The notes under the pieces are model-generated. The model was given only the letters and a program-made list of their open reading frames with translations, was not told the DNA's origin and searched no databases. DNA of 64,000 nt from Chryseobacterium sp. (GTDB lineage: Bacteria > Bacteroidota > Bacteroidia > Flavobacteriales > Weeksellaceae), in NCBI GenBank assembly GCA_031277615.1, contig JAITMC010000034.1:247179-311178 (forward strand), written 5' to 3'. The position numbers and the translations under genes are program-made. Each line of letters opens with the position of its first letter. Position 1 is the stretch's first letter. This document shows positions 18,270 through 26,518 of this stretch, piece by piece.

Positions 18270-19220
18270 ATGAACATTCAGCAACTGGAGTATCTTATCG
18301 CTGTAGATAAGTACAAACATTTTGGTAAAGCAGCTCAAGCTTGCTTCATTACGCAACCTACGTTAAGTGCAATGATACAAAAATTTGAGGATGAACTGGA
18401 TGTGAAAGTTTTCGACAGAACCACACACCCGATCCGTACCACGGATGTAGGGCTTCAGATCATTGATCAGGCAAAGGTAATAATAGAATCTGTCAATGAG
18501 CTAAAAAATAAAGCCAATCTTTTAAATAATATTTTGGGCGGAACGATCAATTTAGGAATCATTCCAACCGTTTCTTCGTTCATTTTGCCGACGGAAATCT
18601 TTAAATTCCTTGAAGAGAACCCGAAAATCCAGATGAATGTAAAGGAAATGACGACCGATAATATCATCAAAGCTCTGAAGGCCGGTGAACTGGATGCAGG
18701 GATTATCTCTACTCCTTACGACACCGCTGATGAGTTTTACCAGGATTTCCTATTCAATGAAGAACTGATGATCTACAGTTCCAATACGGAAGCGAACAAG
18801 AAGAATGCTTATATTATTCCGGAAGAGCTGAATGTAGAAAAAGTATGGCTTCTGGAAGAAGGGAACTGTCTGAGAAATCAGTTTGAAAATATCTGCCACC
18901 TTAAGGAAAATACTTTAAAGCCGAAGAATCTGGATTTCCTGGCCTCCAATATCCAGACCCTGGTTCACATGGTAGACAAGGTAGGGGGAATCAGTATTCT
19001 GCCGGAACTTGCATTGAGCCAGCTTTCTGAAGAGCAGAAGAAAAATGTCTTCAGATTCAAAAAGCCGTTTCCATACAGGGAGATCAGCATTATTTACTAT
19101 AAGCCTACTTTCAAGCAGAAAATCATTGATGAATTGTCTCATTCTATCAAAAACTCATTGGAGCTTAAGCTGAACTATCATGAAAGCCCTAAGGAATTTG
19201 TAAGCATCAAGCCTCAGTAA
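18270..19220 (+). CDS. oxyR: OxyR-type hydrogen-peroxide-sensing LysR regulator
   Basis: A 316-residue LysR protein with an N-terminal winged helix (LEYLIAVDKYKHFGKAAQAC) and a periplasmic-binding-like effector domain. Two cysteines at 200 and 209, in EEGNCLRNQ and ENICHL, have the same spacing and context as the redox pair C199/C208 of E. coli OxyR, so peroxide should switch it through a disulfide. The divergent catalase gene is the obvious target. Confidence 0.92.
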   Translation: MNIQQLEYLIAVDKYKHFGKAAQACFITQPTLSAMIQKFEDELDVKVFDRTTHPIRTTDVGLQIIDQAKVIIESVNELKNKANLLNNILGGTINLGIIPTVSSFILPTEIFKFLEENPKIQMNVKEMTTDNIIKALKAGELDAGIISTPYDTADEFYQDFLFNEELMIYSSNTEANKKNAYIIPEELNVEKVWLLEEGNCLRNQFENICHLKENTLKPKNLDFLASNIQTLVHMVDKVGGISILPELALSQLSEEQKKNVFRFKKPFPYREISIIYYKPTFKQKIIDELSHSIKNSLELKLNYHESPKEFVSIKPQ

Positions 19221-19283
19221 TCAGGAGGCTTGAAATGATATAAGTCATTAATTTCATGAAAAATATAATTAGTAAACAAAATT

Positions 19284-19315
19284 TTTGAGTATTAAAAAAA
19301 TAGTACTTAAATTTG
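19284..19315 (+). promoter_or_regulatory. metK promoter
   Basis: TTTG (19284-19287) and TAAATTTG (19308-19315) are spaced by exactly 20 nt. The predicted start at about 19322 lies just before the riboswitch aptamer. Confidence 0.7.
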
Positions 19316-19327
19316 CAGACGTTTACG

Positions 19328-19382
19328 AACGAGGAAAAATTTGACCTGATTGCAACCTCTCTAAAAAAATGCTAAAACAGTA
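19328..19382 (+). ncRNA. SAM-II riboswitch
   Basis: P1 is formed by GAGG (19331-19334) and CCTC (19356-19359). The loop carries ATTTGACCTGATTGCAA, which aligns base for base in length with the ligand-binding loop of the known env87 SAM-II RNA. The 3' strand TAAAAAAATGCTAAAAC is the conserved A-rich strand. CTG at 19346-19348 can pair with CAG at 19378-19380 to close the pseudoknot. The switch sits about 70 nt ahead of metK, giving feedback by S-adenosylmethionine on its own synthetase. Confidence 0.88.
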
Positions 19383-19451
19383 TTTCTTTTCCGGGCAATT
19401 TATTCTTATTTTTCTTCTTTCTATTTTTTAATCTAAAAAACAAAGAATAAT

Positions 19452-20732
19452 ATGTCATATTTATTTACATCTGAATCCGTTTCAGAAGGACATCCGGATA
19501 AAATTGCAGATCAGATTTCCGATGCTTTAATCGACCATTTCCTGGCTTATGACCAAAACTCGAAGGTAGCCTGTGAAACTCTGGTGACGACAGGACAGGT
19601 GGTTCTGGCCGGAGAAGTAAAATCTGATGCCTATCTTGATGTACAAACCATTGCAAGAGAGGTGATCAACGGAATAGGATATACCAAAGGAGAATATATG
19701 TTCAACGGTGATTCGTGCGGGGTTATTTCTGCCATTCACGAACAGTCTCCGGATATCAACCAGGGAGTTGACAGGGCTGTAAATGATGAGTCTTTTGAAG
19801 CTAAAGCCAACGCACAGGGAGCCGGTGACCAGGGGATGATGTTCGGATATGCAACCAACGAAACGGCTAATTATATGCCGCTTGCATTGGACCTTGCCCA
19901 TACCATCCTGAAAGAGCTTTCTGCGGTAAGAAGAGAAGGTAAGGAAATCACGTATTTAAGACCGGATGCCAAAAGCCAGGTGACCATTGAATATTCCGAC
20001 GATCATAAGCCGGTAAGAATTGATTCTATTGTGGTTTCTACCCAGCATGATGATTTCGGAACAGAAGAGGAAATGCTGAATAAGATCCGTGAAGACATCA
20101 AAAATATCCTTATTCCAAGAGTCGTGGCTCTGCAGTCTGAAGACATCAAAGCTTTATTCAATGACGAAATCAAATATCATATCAACCCGACCGGTAAATT
20201 TGTGATCGGTGGACCTCACGGAGACACTGGGCTTACGGGAAGAAAGATCATCGTAGATACTTACGGAGGAAAAGGTGCTCACGGTGGAGGAGCTTTCTCA
20301 GGAAAGGATCCTTCTAAAGTGGACCGGAGTGCTGCATATGCTACCAGACATATCGCTAAAAACTTAGTAGCAGCAGGGATTGCCGATGAAGTTCTGGTAC
20401 AGGTGTCTTATGCGATTGGAGTGGCTGAGCCTTGCGGTTTATACATCAATACGTACGGAACGGCAAAAGTAGATCTTCACGATGGCGATATTGCTAAAAA
20501 AGTATCTTCAATTTTCGATTTAAGACCTTATGCTATTGAGCAGCACCTGAAATTAAGAAATCCTATCTACCAGGAAACAGCTTCTTACGGGCATATGGGG
20601 AAAGATCATTATATTGCTGATAAAACCTTCAATAAAGGACATAAGAACGAAATTACCCTGAAAGATCTTGAGTTCTTTACATGGGAAAAACTGGACAAAG
20701 TAGACGAGATTAAAGCCACTTTCGGAATTTAA
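19452..20732 (+). CDS. metK: S-adenosylmethionine synthetase
   Basis: A 426-residue methionine adenosyltransferase that makes S-adenosylmethionine from ATP and methionine. It carries [15 protein letters not shown] (about 9-23), the P-loop-like [19 protein letters not shown] and [19 protein letters not shown]. Length is slightly above the usual 380-400 residues; the excess is in internal loops. The gene is alone in its unit: SAM-II riboswitch in front, terminator behind. Confidence 0.97.
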   Translation: MSYLFTSESVSEGHPDKIADQISDALIDHFLAYDQNSKVACETLVTTGQVVLAGEVKSDAYLDVQTIAREVINGIGYTKGEYMFNGDSCGVISAIHEQSPDINQGVDRAVNDESFEAKANAQGAGDQGMMFGYATNETANYMPLALDLAHTILKELSAVRREGKEITYLRPDAKSQVTIEYSDDHKPVRIDSIVVSTQHDDFGTEEEMLNKIREDIKNILIPRVVALQSEDIKALFNDEIKYHINPTGKFVIGGPHGDTGLTGRKIIVDTYGGKGAHGGGAFSGKDPSKVDRSAAYATRHIAKNLVAAGIADEVLVQVSYAIGVAEPCGLYINTYGTAKVDLHDGDIAKKVSSIFDLRPYAIEQHLKLRNPIYQETASYGHMGKDHYIADKTFNKGHKNEITLKDLEFFTWEKLDKVDEIKATFGI

Positions 20733-20758
20733 TTTTCTATTCATACAGAATAAATAGG

Positions 20759-20791
20759 ACTGCTTTATCTCAGGATAAGGCAGTTTTTTTT
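20759..20791 (+). terminator. metK terminator
   Basis: An 11-bp stem (20759-20769 with 20774-20784, one G-U pair) with a TCAG tetraloop is followed by a run of eight T. Confidence 0.9.
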
Positions 20792-20816
20792 AATTTTACA
20801 TCATAAATAATTAAAG

Positions 20817-21308
20817 ATGATGAATTTTAGAACGGCAGTTACCTTACTTTCTGTATTTTTCCTGAGCATTGCCGCCAAAGCACAGTATACGATGCACAAA
20901 ATGGTGAGCGTGGGATATACGTATCAGAACCAGAGTTTTGGAGAAGTAGGCGGAAAGCTGCTTTTCCTGAAGAATGATGATGTAATTTACAGGCTGGGAG
21001 CGTCTGCCATGATGGGGTCTACCCATTCAAAATTTGCTATCATGCCGAAACTTCAGGCGGATGTTCTGCTTAATTTTGAAAAAAATGTAGACTTTTATCA
21101 TTCTTACTATTTTCTGTTAGGAGCCGAAGGAACCAATAAATATATAGCACCCAAAGTGGGAGTTAGCCTTTTTGGGATGCTGGACCTTACAGGAGGGTAT
21201 GCATTTCCTGTGGGAGATGCCCGCTTAAACGGAAAAGAATTAAAAGGTTTAAATATTAATTTTACATTAAATATCCCTACTGTCTTTATTCATGATATGT
21301 TTAAATGA
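20817..21308 (+). CDS. Small secreted beta-barrel-like protein, function unknown
   Basis: The 163-residue protein has a signal peptide (about 1-23, ending AKAQ) followed by alternating hydrophobic strands with Gly/Tyr turns (VSVGYTYQNQSFGEVGG, FYHSYYFLLGAEG, MLDLTGGYAFPVGD). This suggests an 8-stranded outer-membrane or periplasmic beta fold. I do not recognise a family. It stands alone between metK and the ECF sigma factor. Starts at 20817 and 20820 are equally possible. Confidence 0.6.
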   Translation: MMNFRTAVTLLSVFFLSIAAKAQYTMHKMVSVGYTYQNQSFGEVGGKLLFLKNDDVIYRLGASAMMGSTHSKFAIMPKLQADVLLNFEKNVDFYHSYYFLLGAEGTNKYIAPKVGVSLFGMLDLTGGYAFPVGDARLNGKELKGLNINFTLNIPTVFIHDMFK

Positions 21309-21448
21309 TTTTTTTTAAATTTTTCTTTTAAAAATTTAATAATAGGTTAACAGTTATTAAAAAATTATTATATTTACACCATATAATAATTGTACCGCCT
21401 ATCGATTTTACTTTACTCTAAAAAACTGTTTTGTATTTACAGCCGTGG

Positions 21449-21465
21449 CCAGATAAAATATCTGG
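21449..21465 (+). repeat. Hairpin in the leader of the ECF sigma gene
   Basis: CCAGATA-AAA-TATCTGG is a perfect 7-bp stem with a 3-nt loop, 41 nt before the sigma-factor ATG. No T-run follows. A regulatory role is possible but unproven. Confidence 0.35.
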
Positions 21466-21506
21466 AGAATTACTGGTCTGCGAATATTTTATTATTGAGA
21501 AGAGTT

Positions 21507-22097
21507 ATGAAATCAAAATCGGACAGCTTACTAATTTCCCTTTATCAGAAAGGAGACGAGGAGGCCTTATCAACCCTTATCCATCGTCATCAGAGAGAAC
21601 TGTTTACATTCATTTTTTACAAAATTAATGATGAAGATCTAGCCAATGATGTTTTTCAGGATACCTTCATGAAGATTATCGTGATGTTGAAAGAAGGACG
21701 TTATAACGAAGAAGGCAAATTCATTCTTTGGGCAAAAAGGATCGCGCACAATCTTATTATTGATCATTTCAGATTAAAAGCCAAAAATGTCAAAGTTTCA
21801 GAAACCACTTTTGAAACGGATGAGTATTCTATTTTTGATCTCATCAGAGAGCCTTCGGAAAACATTGAAGATCATTTGGTTACACTTCAGATTCAGGAAG
21901 ATCTGTTGAAAATGCTTCAGTTTCTTCCGCAAAACCAGCAGGAAGTGATCAAATTAAGATTTTTTGATGGCCTGAGCTTCAAAGAAATCGCGGATCATAC
22001 GAATATGAGTATCAATACCACCCTGGGAAGGGTAAGGTATGCCCTGATAAACCTGAGAAAAATCATGGACGAAAATAATATTGTATTAACACGTTAG
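21507..22097 (+). CDS. ECF-type RNA polymerase sigma factor
   Basis: The 196-residue protein shows sigma region 2 (FYKINDEDLANDVFQDTFMKI and the downstream FILWAKRIAHNLIIDHFR) and region 4 (LPQNQQEVIKLRFFDGLSFKEIADHTNMSINTTLGRVRYAL). No anti-sigma FecR-type gene follows, so it is not a classic SusC/D regulator. I placed the start at ATG 21507; a longer frame upstream lacks sigma-like sequence. A 44-codon ORF follows after 48 bp. Confidence 0.88.
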   Translation: MKSKSDSLLISLYQKGDEEALSTLIHRHQRELFTFIFYKINDEDLANDVFQDTFMKIIVMLKEGRYNEEGKFILWAKRIAHNLIIDHFRLKAKNVKVSETTFETDEYSIFDLIREPSENIEDHLVTLQIQEDLLKMLQFLPQNQQEVIKLRFFDGLSFKEIADHTNMSINTTLGRVRYALINLRKIMDENNIVLTR

Positions 22098-22145
22098 GAT
22101 AATATTTTTAAAAATTTCACGTTTAAAGGAAAACATACTTCGCCT

Positions 22146-22280
22146 ATGAAAAAAAATGATTCCTTAAAAGTGAAAACTTTGAAACCTAAGAAACAAACAA
22201 TTGATTTTTTGCTCAGCTATTCAAAAAGTCTTGAAGTCATAAAGACCAAGACGAAGAATTATCCGGTTAACAAAAATTAA
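22146..22280 (+). CDS. Small basic protein (44 residues) downstream of the sigma factor
   Basis: ATG at 22146 opens 44 codons ending in TAA at 22280. The product is Lys-rich with a hydrophobic centre (IDFLLSYSKSLEVI). I recall very similar short ORFs behind the corresponding sigma gene in other flavobacteria, but cannot verify that here. Its position 48 bp after the sigma gene suggests co-transcription; a role as a sigma-binding peptide is only a guess. Confidence 0.55.
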   Translation: MKKNDSLKVKTLKPKKQTIDFLLSYSKSLEVIKTKTKNYPVNKN

Positions 22281-22286
22281 AATGAC

Positions 22287-22294
22287 TAATTTTG
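22287..22294 (+). promoter_or_regulatory. -7 element immediately before the HAD gene
   Basis: TAATTTTG matches TAnnTTTG and ends 6 bp before the ATG at 22301, so a transcript from here would be leaderless. No good TTTG lies at -33. Confidence 0.45.
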
Positions 22295-22300
22295 TGCTGT

Positions 22301-22996
22301 ATGAAAATTCAGCACATTTTTTTTGATCTGGACAATACGCTCTGGGATCACCGCAGAAATGCGTACTTAACCATTAAAGATCTTTTTGAAAGCCAGGAAA
22401 TTACTTTAAAATATGCCATTGATTTTGATGAATTCCATGAAGTGTATCATGAGATCAATGAAAGGCTCTGGGAACAGATCCGCGATGGAATTATCGGCAA
22501 AGAATACCTTAGAAAACACCGTTTTTATGACTCATTCAAACATTTCGGTGTGGAAAACGAAGAACTTGCCGCCTATTTTGAAGAGCACTTCCTGGATAAG
22601 ATCCTTAACCATAACGAACTGGTTGAAGGAGCAGATCTGATTCTGGAATACCTGAAGGCTAAAAATTATACCCTGCACATTATTTCTAACGGCTTTAAAG
22701 AAGTGACGGAGAGGAAATGCATCTTATCAGGAATAGATCAATATTTCTATACCATTACCAGCGCAGATGCTGTAGGCATAAGAAAACCTGCTCCTGAAAT
22801 CTTTGAGTATTCTTTAGGACGCGCAGAAGCCACGAAAGAGCAAAGCATCCTGATCGGCGACGACTGGATTGCGGATGTCATTGGAGCACAGAATTTCGGA
22901 ATGGACGTAATCTTTTTTGATGTCTACCAAGAAAATAAACAACAGGAAGGATTAAAGGCTATTACCCATCTGCTTCAGATCAAAGATTATCTGTAA
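22301..22996 (+). CDS. HAD-superfamily hydrolase, YjjG-type nucleotidase
   Basis: This 231-residue HAD phosphatase has motif I FFDLDNTLW (DxDxT, residues 7-15), a helical C1 cap, motif II IISNGF, and motifs III/IV with RKPAPEIFEYSL and ILIGDDWIADV. The layout matches YjjG-like noncanonical pyrimidine nucleotidases, but substrate choice in this family cannot be read from sequence. ATG at 22301 is preferred to an upstream in-frame TTG because the domain begins at once. Confidence 0.85.
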   Translation: MKIQHIFFDLDNTLWDHRRNAYLTIKDLFESQEITLKYAIDFDEFHEVYHEINERLWEQIRDGIIGKEYLRKHRFYDSFKHFGVENEELAAYFEEHFLDKILNHNELVEGADLILEYLKAKNYTLHIISNGFKEVTERKCILSGIDQYFYTITSADAVGIRKPAPEIFEYSLGRAEATKEQSILIGDDWIADVIGAQNFGMDVIFFDVYQENKQQEGLKAITHLLQIKDYL

Positions 22997-23109
22997 AAGG
23001 TAATTTTCTAAACTATAAATGATAAATTCCTTTATCTGCGATAAATGAATCTTCTTACAGATCGACACGTATTATAAATAAACGTTATGGGTTTCTAAAA
23101 CCTGTAACG

Positions 23110-23187
23110 TTTTATGTTTTAAACGGCATATATTAAATGCCGGTAAAATACAATCTTCACAATCTGCATCATCTGCGAGAAAAAATA
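23110..23187. repeat. Intergenic repeat unit, copy 1
   Basis: It begins TTTTATGTTTTAAACGGCAT and runs through TTCACAATCTGCATCATCTG to the adenine-rich end. It is the partner of 23454-23530 with scattered substitutions and short indels. Confidence 0.7.
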
Positions 23188-23392
23188 TCCGCAAACATCA
23201 GTGAAATTATGAATCTGTGGGAAATCTTTTAACCACAAAAGAGGCAAAAGATTTTTGACATTTTAGTAACATTTAACGCATTGTGCATAGAAGCTCACAA
23301 AAGATTCTTAAAAATCTACGATTTTTATAGGTTAAATGTATCTTTTGCAAAACCAATCTTAATAGAACGATCTGTTTGACAATTCAATAGAG

Positions 23393-23447
23393 GTGGGCTT
23401 CAGCCCACATGAATAATAATAAAAATCCATCGGCTTTAGCCAAAGCC
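23393..23447. repeat. REP-like palindrome pair
   Basis: GTGGGCTTCAGCCCAC (23393-23408) and GGCTTTAGCCAAAGCC (23432-23447) are two compact GC-rich hairpins 23 bp apart in AT-rich surroundings. This is the usual look of REP elements mobilised by RAYT transposases; no such transposase gene is in the window. Confidence 0.55.
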
Positions 23448-23453
23448 TATCGC

Positions 23454-23530
23454 GTTTATGTTTTAAACGGCATCTATTAAATGCTGACCAATAAAATCTG
23501 CACAATCCGCGTGATCTGCGAGATAATAAT
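23454..23530. repeat. Intergenic repeat unit, copy 2
   Basis: GTTTATGTTTTAAACGGCAT opens the unit and ATCCGCGTGATCTGCGAGAT lies near its end. It aligns with 23110-23187 over its whole length. Confidence 0.7.
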
Positions 23531-23678
23531 TCTGTGAGATCTGAGGAATCTGTGAGAACCTTCCCAACTCTTCATATTAAGATCCCTTTAAAATTTTCTC
23601 CAATTTCTGTCTTTCCTAATTCTTTCCCAAATTGATTCAGAACTTTGCTTCAGAATAACAACAGAAAAATATAGAATT

Positions 23679-24128
23679 ATGAAAAATTTTAGAAAAATTA
23701 CCGCAGCATTCATACTGATTTTGATGATGACAGGCGGATTTATTTTGGCACAGGACAGAGCAATCAACGCTAATCAGCTTCCCAAAACTGCTAAGAATTT
23801 TCTGGCTGCTCATTTCAAAGGGGTTTCGATTGGTTCCACCATGGAAGACCGTGAAATCTATGGCGTGGATGAATATAAAGTCTATCTGGGTAACGGAATG
23901 AAAATTGAATTTGACAGAGGAGGAAACTGGAAAGAAGTAGACGGGAAACATCAGAAACTGCCTTATGGATTTATTCCTGTTTCTATCAGAAATTATGCTT
24001 CCAAAAACTTTCCGAACACCTACATTGTGAAAATAGAAAAAGAAAGATGGGCTTATAAAGCTGAACTTTCAAACGGACTGGATCTGGAATTTGACAGAAA
24101 CGGGAATTTCAGAAAAATTGATGATTAA
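23679..24128 (+). CDS. Secreted PepSY-like protein (two repeats)
   Basis: The 149-residue protein has a signal peptide (about 1-24, ILAQ end) followed by two PepSY-like (BLIP-like fold) repeats: GNGMKIEFDRGGNWKEVDGK near residue 70 and SNGLDLEFDRNGNFRKIDD at the end. These domains occur in periplasmic proteins, often beside two-component systems, as here. A role as a signal sensor or stress protein for the downstream kinase is inferred. Confidence 0.8.
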   Translation: MKNFRKITAAFILILMMTGGFILAQDRAINANQLPKTAKNFLAAHFKGVSIGSTMEDREIYGVDEYKVYLGNGMKIEFDRGGNWKEVDGKHQKLPYGFIPVSIRNYASKNFPNTYIVKIEKERWAYKAELSNGLDLEFDRNGNFRKIDD

Positions 24129-24161
24129 TACACCAATACAAGTAACACTTTAAATTTTAAT

Positions 24162-24377
24162 ATGATGGTTAACTGGAATATAATTAACGGAAACGGAAGG
24201 AATACCTCTTCCGGAAGAATAAGAAAAACGATTGTATCTTTTTTAACGAAACATTATCCATGCAGTATTGTGGATGCTGTTGAAAAACGATTCAATGCCT
24301 ATAAAATTAGCCTGATGAGTGGTCTTTGCCTCACTTTTGATGCAGACGGCCGCCATATCAGAACGGATTTTAAATAA
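24162..24377 (+). CDS. Short PepSY-like protein without signal peptide
   Basis: A 71-residue protein equal to one PepSY-like repeat (SGLCLTFDADGRHIRTDF at the end), 33 bp behind the secreted two-repeat protein. No signal sequence is visible, so it is either cytoplasmic or a degenerate duplicate that has lost its N-terminus. Confidence 0.6.
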   Translation: MMVNWNIINGNGRNTSSGRIRKTIVSFLTKHYPCSIVDAVEKRFNAYKISLMSGLCLTFDADGRHIRTDFK

Positions 24378-24383
24378 AAGCTG

Positions 24384-24418
24384 AATTATAGCCTCCGCAT
24401 CGGGAGGTTATAATTTTA
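24384..24418 (+). terminator. Terminator after the PepSY-like pair
   Basis: A 13-bp stem (24384-24396 with 24403-24415, one G-U) with a 6-nt loop begins 6 bp past the stop. The T-run is short (TTTTATATA), so read-through into the response regulator is possible. Confidence 0.65.
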
Positions 24419-24477
24419 TATATTTGACTGAGCTTAATATAAACCCTGCTGCCGACTGCAGATAAACTAACGCAGAT

Positions 24478-25149
24478 ATGAAGATTTTAATCATTGAAGA
24501 TGAGCCGGAACTGAGAGAAACGGTACAGAGCTTTCTGGAAGCCGAACATTTTATTGTGGAATACGCCGGAGATTACCGTTCAGGCCTTGAAAAGATCATT
24601 TCTTATGAATACGACTGTATTCTTCTCGATATTATGCTGCCGGACGGCAACGGTATTGAACTGCTCAGAGAGATCAAAAAAATGCATAAAAAAGATCCTG
24701 TAATTATTTTATCAGCGAAAGATTCTGTAGATGATAAGGTGGCGGGGCTGGAAATTGGTGCAGATGATTATCTGGCCAAACCGTTTCACCTGGCCGAACT
24801 GATGGCGAGAATCCGGTCTGTGATCCGCAGAAAGAATCAGGATGGAGAAAATATGATCGCCTATAAAAATATTTCTATTGATCCGGAAAACAGGATTGTA
24901 AAAGTAGGAAATGAAGAGCTGGTTCTGAACAGAAAAGAATATGATCTGCTGTATTATTTTGTGATCCAGCCGGAAAAGACGCTCCAGAAAACAACACTGG
25001 CGGAAGCAATATGGGGAGATTATATCGATCAGGCCGACAGTCTGGATTTTATCTATTCACAGATCAAAAACCTTAGGAAAAAACTTAAGACCCTTCATGC
25101 GGAAGCTGATTTTCAGGCCGTGTACGGGATAGGATATAAATTTATCTGA
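24478..25149 (+). CDS. OmpR/PhoB-family response regulator
   Basis: A 223-residue response regulator: a receiver domain with the acidic pair E7/D8, phospho-acceptor D51 in CILLDIMLPDGNG and the conserved Lys in ILSAKDS. A winged-helix DNA-binding domain follows (LNRKEYDLLYYFVIQPEKT to YGIGYKFI). It overlaps the kinase gene by one base (TGATG), so the pair is translationally coupled. Confidence 0.93.
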   Translation: MKILIIEDEPELRETVQSFLEAEHFIVEYAGDYRSGLEKIISYEYDCILLDIMLPDGNGIELLREIKKMHKKDPVIILSAKDSVDDKVAGLEIGADDYLAKPFHLAELMARIRSVIRRKNQDGENMIAYKNISIDPENRIVKVGNEELVLNRKEYDLLYYFVIQPEKTLQKTTLAEAIWGDYIDQADSLDFIYSQIKNLRKKLKTLHAEADFQAVYGIGYKFI

Positions 25150-26429
25150 TGAAAGTTTCGTTAAAATATTATACCATAAAATATCTCATTATTATCCTCC
25201 TGCTGATTATTGCAGTGTGGGCCGGGCTTTTCTATGCCTATATTCTGGATGAGGTATATGACAATGTGGATGATGGTCTGAAAGACCGTAAGATACAGAT
25301 CATTAAAGCGGTTTATCACGATCCGAAACTGCTGAACAGTAAGGATTTCGGTTTTAATGAGTTTAAGATCAAGGCGATTCCCGAGTCGGAATACAAAGAA
25401 AAGAACAGATTGTACAATAAGATGTTCTATATGGAATATGATGACAAAGACCAGCCTTACCGGGTTCTTGAAACCGATTTTATCGATCAGTTCGGGGATC
25501 GGCAAAGATTGGAAATCCGGACCTCTACCGTAGAGCAGGATGAGCTGGTCTACGATCTTACAACAGCTTTAATCGTGCTGTATATTCTTCTGGTGATCAG
25601 TATCGTGGTGGTCAACGGATATCTTCTCAATAAAGCGATGAGGCCTTTCTATGCGATTCTGGACAAGCTTAAAAAATATCAGTTCGGAAATTCCCCTGCC
25701 CAGGAAAAGCAGGAATATTCAATCACGGAGTTTGAGGAACTGGATGTTGAGATCAATGAGATGATCGAAAGGAATGAACTGGTTTTTCATCAGCAGAAAC
25801 AGTTTATTGAAAATGCATCCCATGAGCTTCAGACCCCTTTGGCCATTGTGATTAATAAGATTGATCTTGCGGTACAGACTGAAAGTATTGATAAAAACAG
25901 CCTCAATCTTCTGACGGAAGTAAAAGGTGATCTGAGAAGAATGGCCGGTCTGAACAAATCGCTTCTGATGCTTTCCAAAATTGAAAACAGCCAGTTTAAC
26001 CAGACCTTAAAGCTGGATTTTAATGAGAAAATCAATGAGCTGGTAAAAAACTATGAGGATTTTATTGAGTTTAAAAAGATTCATGTGGAGATTCAGGAAA
26101 AAGGATATTTTATGGCCGATTTTAATCCGGATCTTGCGGAAATCCTGTTGTCCAATCTGCTTAAAAATGCGGTGAAATACAATAATAAGGAGGGCAGGAT
26201 TACGATTATCATTGATGATGACAGAATTGCTTTCCGGAACAGCGGTTCAGCGCAACCTCTGGATTCTACAAGGATATTCAACCGTTTTTATAAACAGGGA
26301 GCTGATCACAGCTCTACCGGTTTGGGACTGTCCATCATCAAAACCATTATCAAACAATATCCTGGCTGGGATATCACCTATCATTTTGAAGAAGACATGC
26401 ACAGCTTTATTCTTATGAAAAAAAAGTAA
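25149..26429 (+). CDS. Sensor histidine kinase
   Basis: A 426-residue membrane kinase with TM helices at about 11-30 and 138-158 enclosing a periplasmic sensor of about 105 residues. A HAMP-like linker precedes the H-box ENASHELQTPL (phospho-His H225), the N-box LLSNLLKNAVKYN, and G-boxes ending in STGLGLSIIKTI. It pairs with the response regulator upstream. The stimulus is unknown; PepSY-like proteins next door are the obvious candidates for input or target. Confidence 0.93.
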   Translation: MKVSLKYYTIKYLIIILLLIIAVWAGLFYAYILDEVYDNVDDGLKDRKIQIIKAVYHDPKLLNSKDFGFNEFKIKAIPESEYKEKNRLYNKMFYMEYDDKDQPYRVLETDFIDQFGDRQRLEIRTSTVEQDELVYDLTTALIVLYILLVISIVVVNGYLLNKAMRPFYAILDKLKKYQFGNSPAQEKQEYSITEFEELDVEINEMIERNELVFHQQKQFIENASHELQTPLAIVINKIDLAVQTESIDKNSLNLLTEVKGDLRRMAGLNKSLLMLSKIENSQFNQTLKLDFNEKINELVKNYEDFIEFKKIHVEIQEKGYFMADFNPDLAEILLSNLLKNAVKYNNKEGRITIIIDDDRIAFRNSGSAQPLDSTRIFNRFYKQGADHSSTGLGLSIIKTIIKQYPGWDITYHFEEDMHSFILMKKK

Positions 26430-26462
26430 TAAAGCCCGGCTCTGCTCAGCAACCGATAGCAT

Positions 26463-26494
26463 AAAAAAACTGCATCAGATTCTGATACAGTTTT
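26463..26494 (-). terminator. trpS terminator
   Basis: AAAACTG-C-ATCAG pairs with CTGAT-A-CAGTTTT. The C-A mismatch on the plus strand is a G-U pair on the minus strand, which also runs into T7, so the hairpin primarily ends trpS. It may also stop the converging kinase transcript. Confidence 0.8.
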
Positions 26495-26518
26495 GTCTTA
26501 TATTTTAAAAGCAAGATA

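Larger units (their letters stand above)
22997..23678. repeat. 680-bp gene-free spacer filled with genus-type intergenic repeats
   Basis: No credible coding frame is present. The spacer holds two copies of a roughly 77-bp unit (23110-23187 and 23454-23530), REP-type hairpins at 23393-23447, and an AAAAATC-TAC-GATTTTT hairpin at 23310-23326. It also carries many words such as ATCTGCGAGA and ATCTGTGGGA that I remember as frequent in Chryseobacterium spacers. Confidence 0.6.

Noticed and set aside
22997-23678. Repeated words as a CRISPR array
   Set aside because: Only two long imperfect copies 344 bp apart, no regular spacers and no cas genes.
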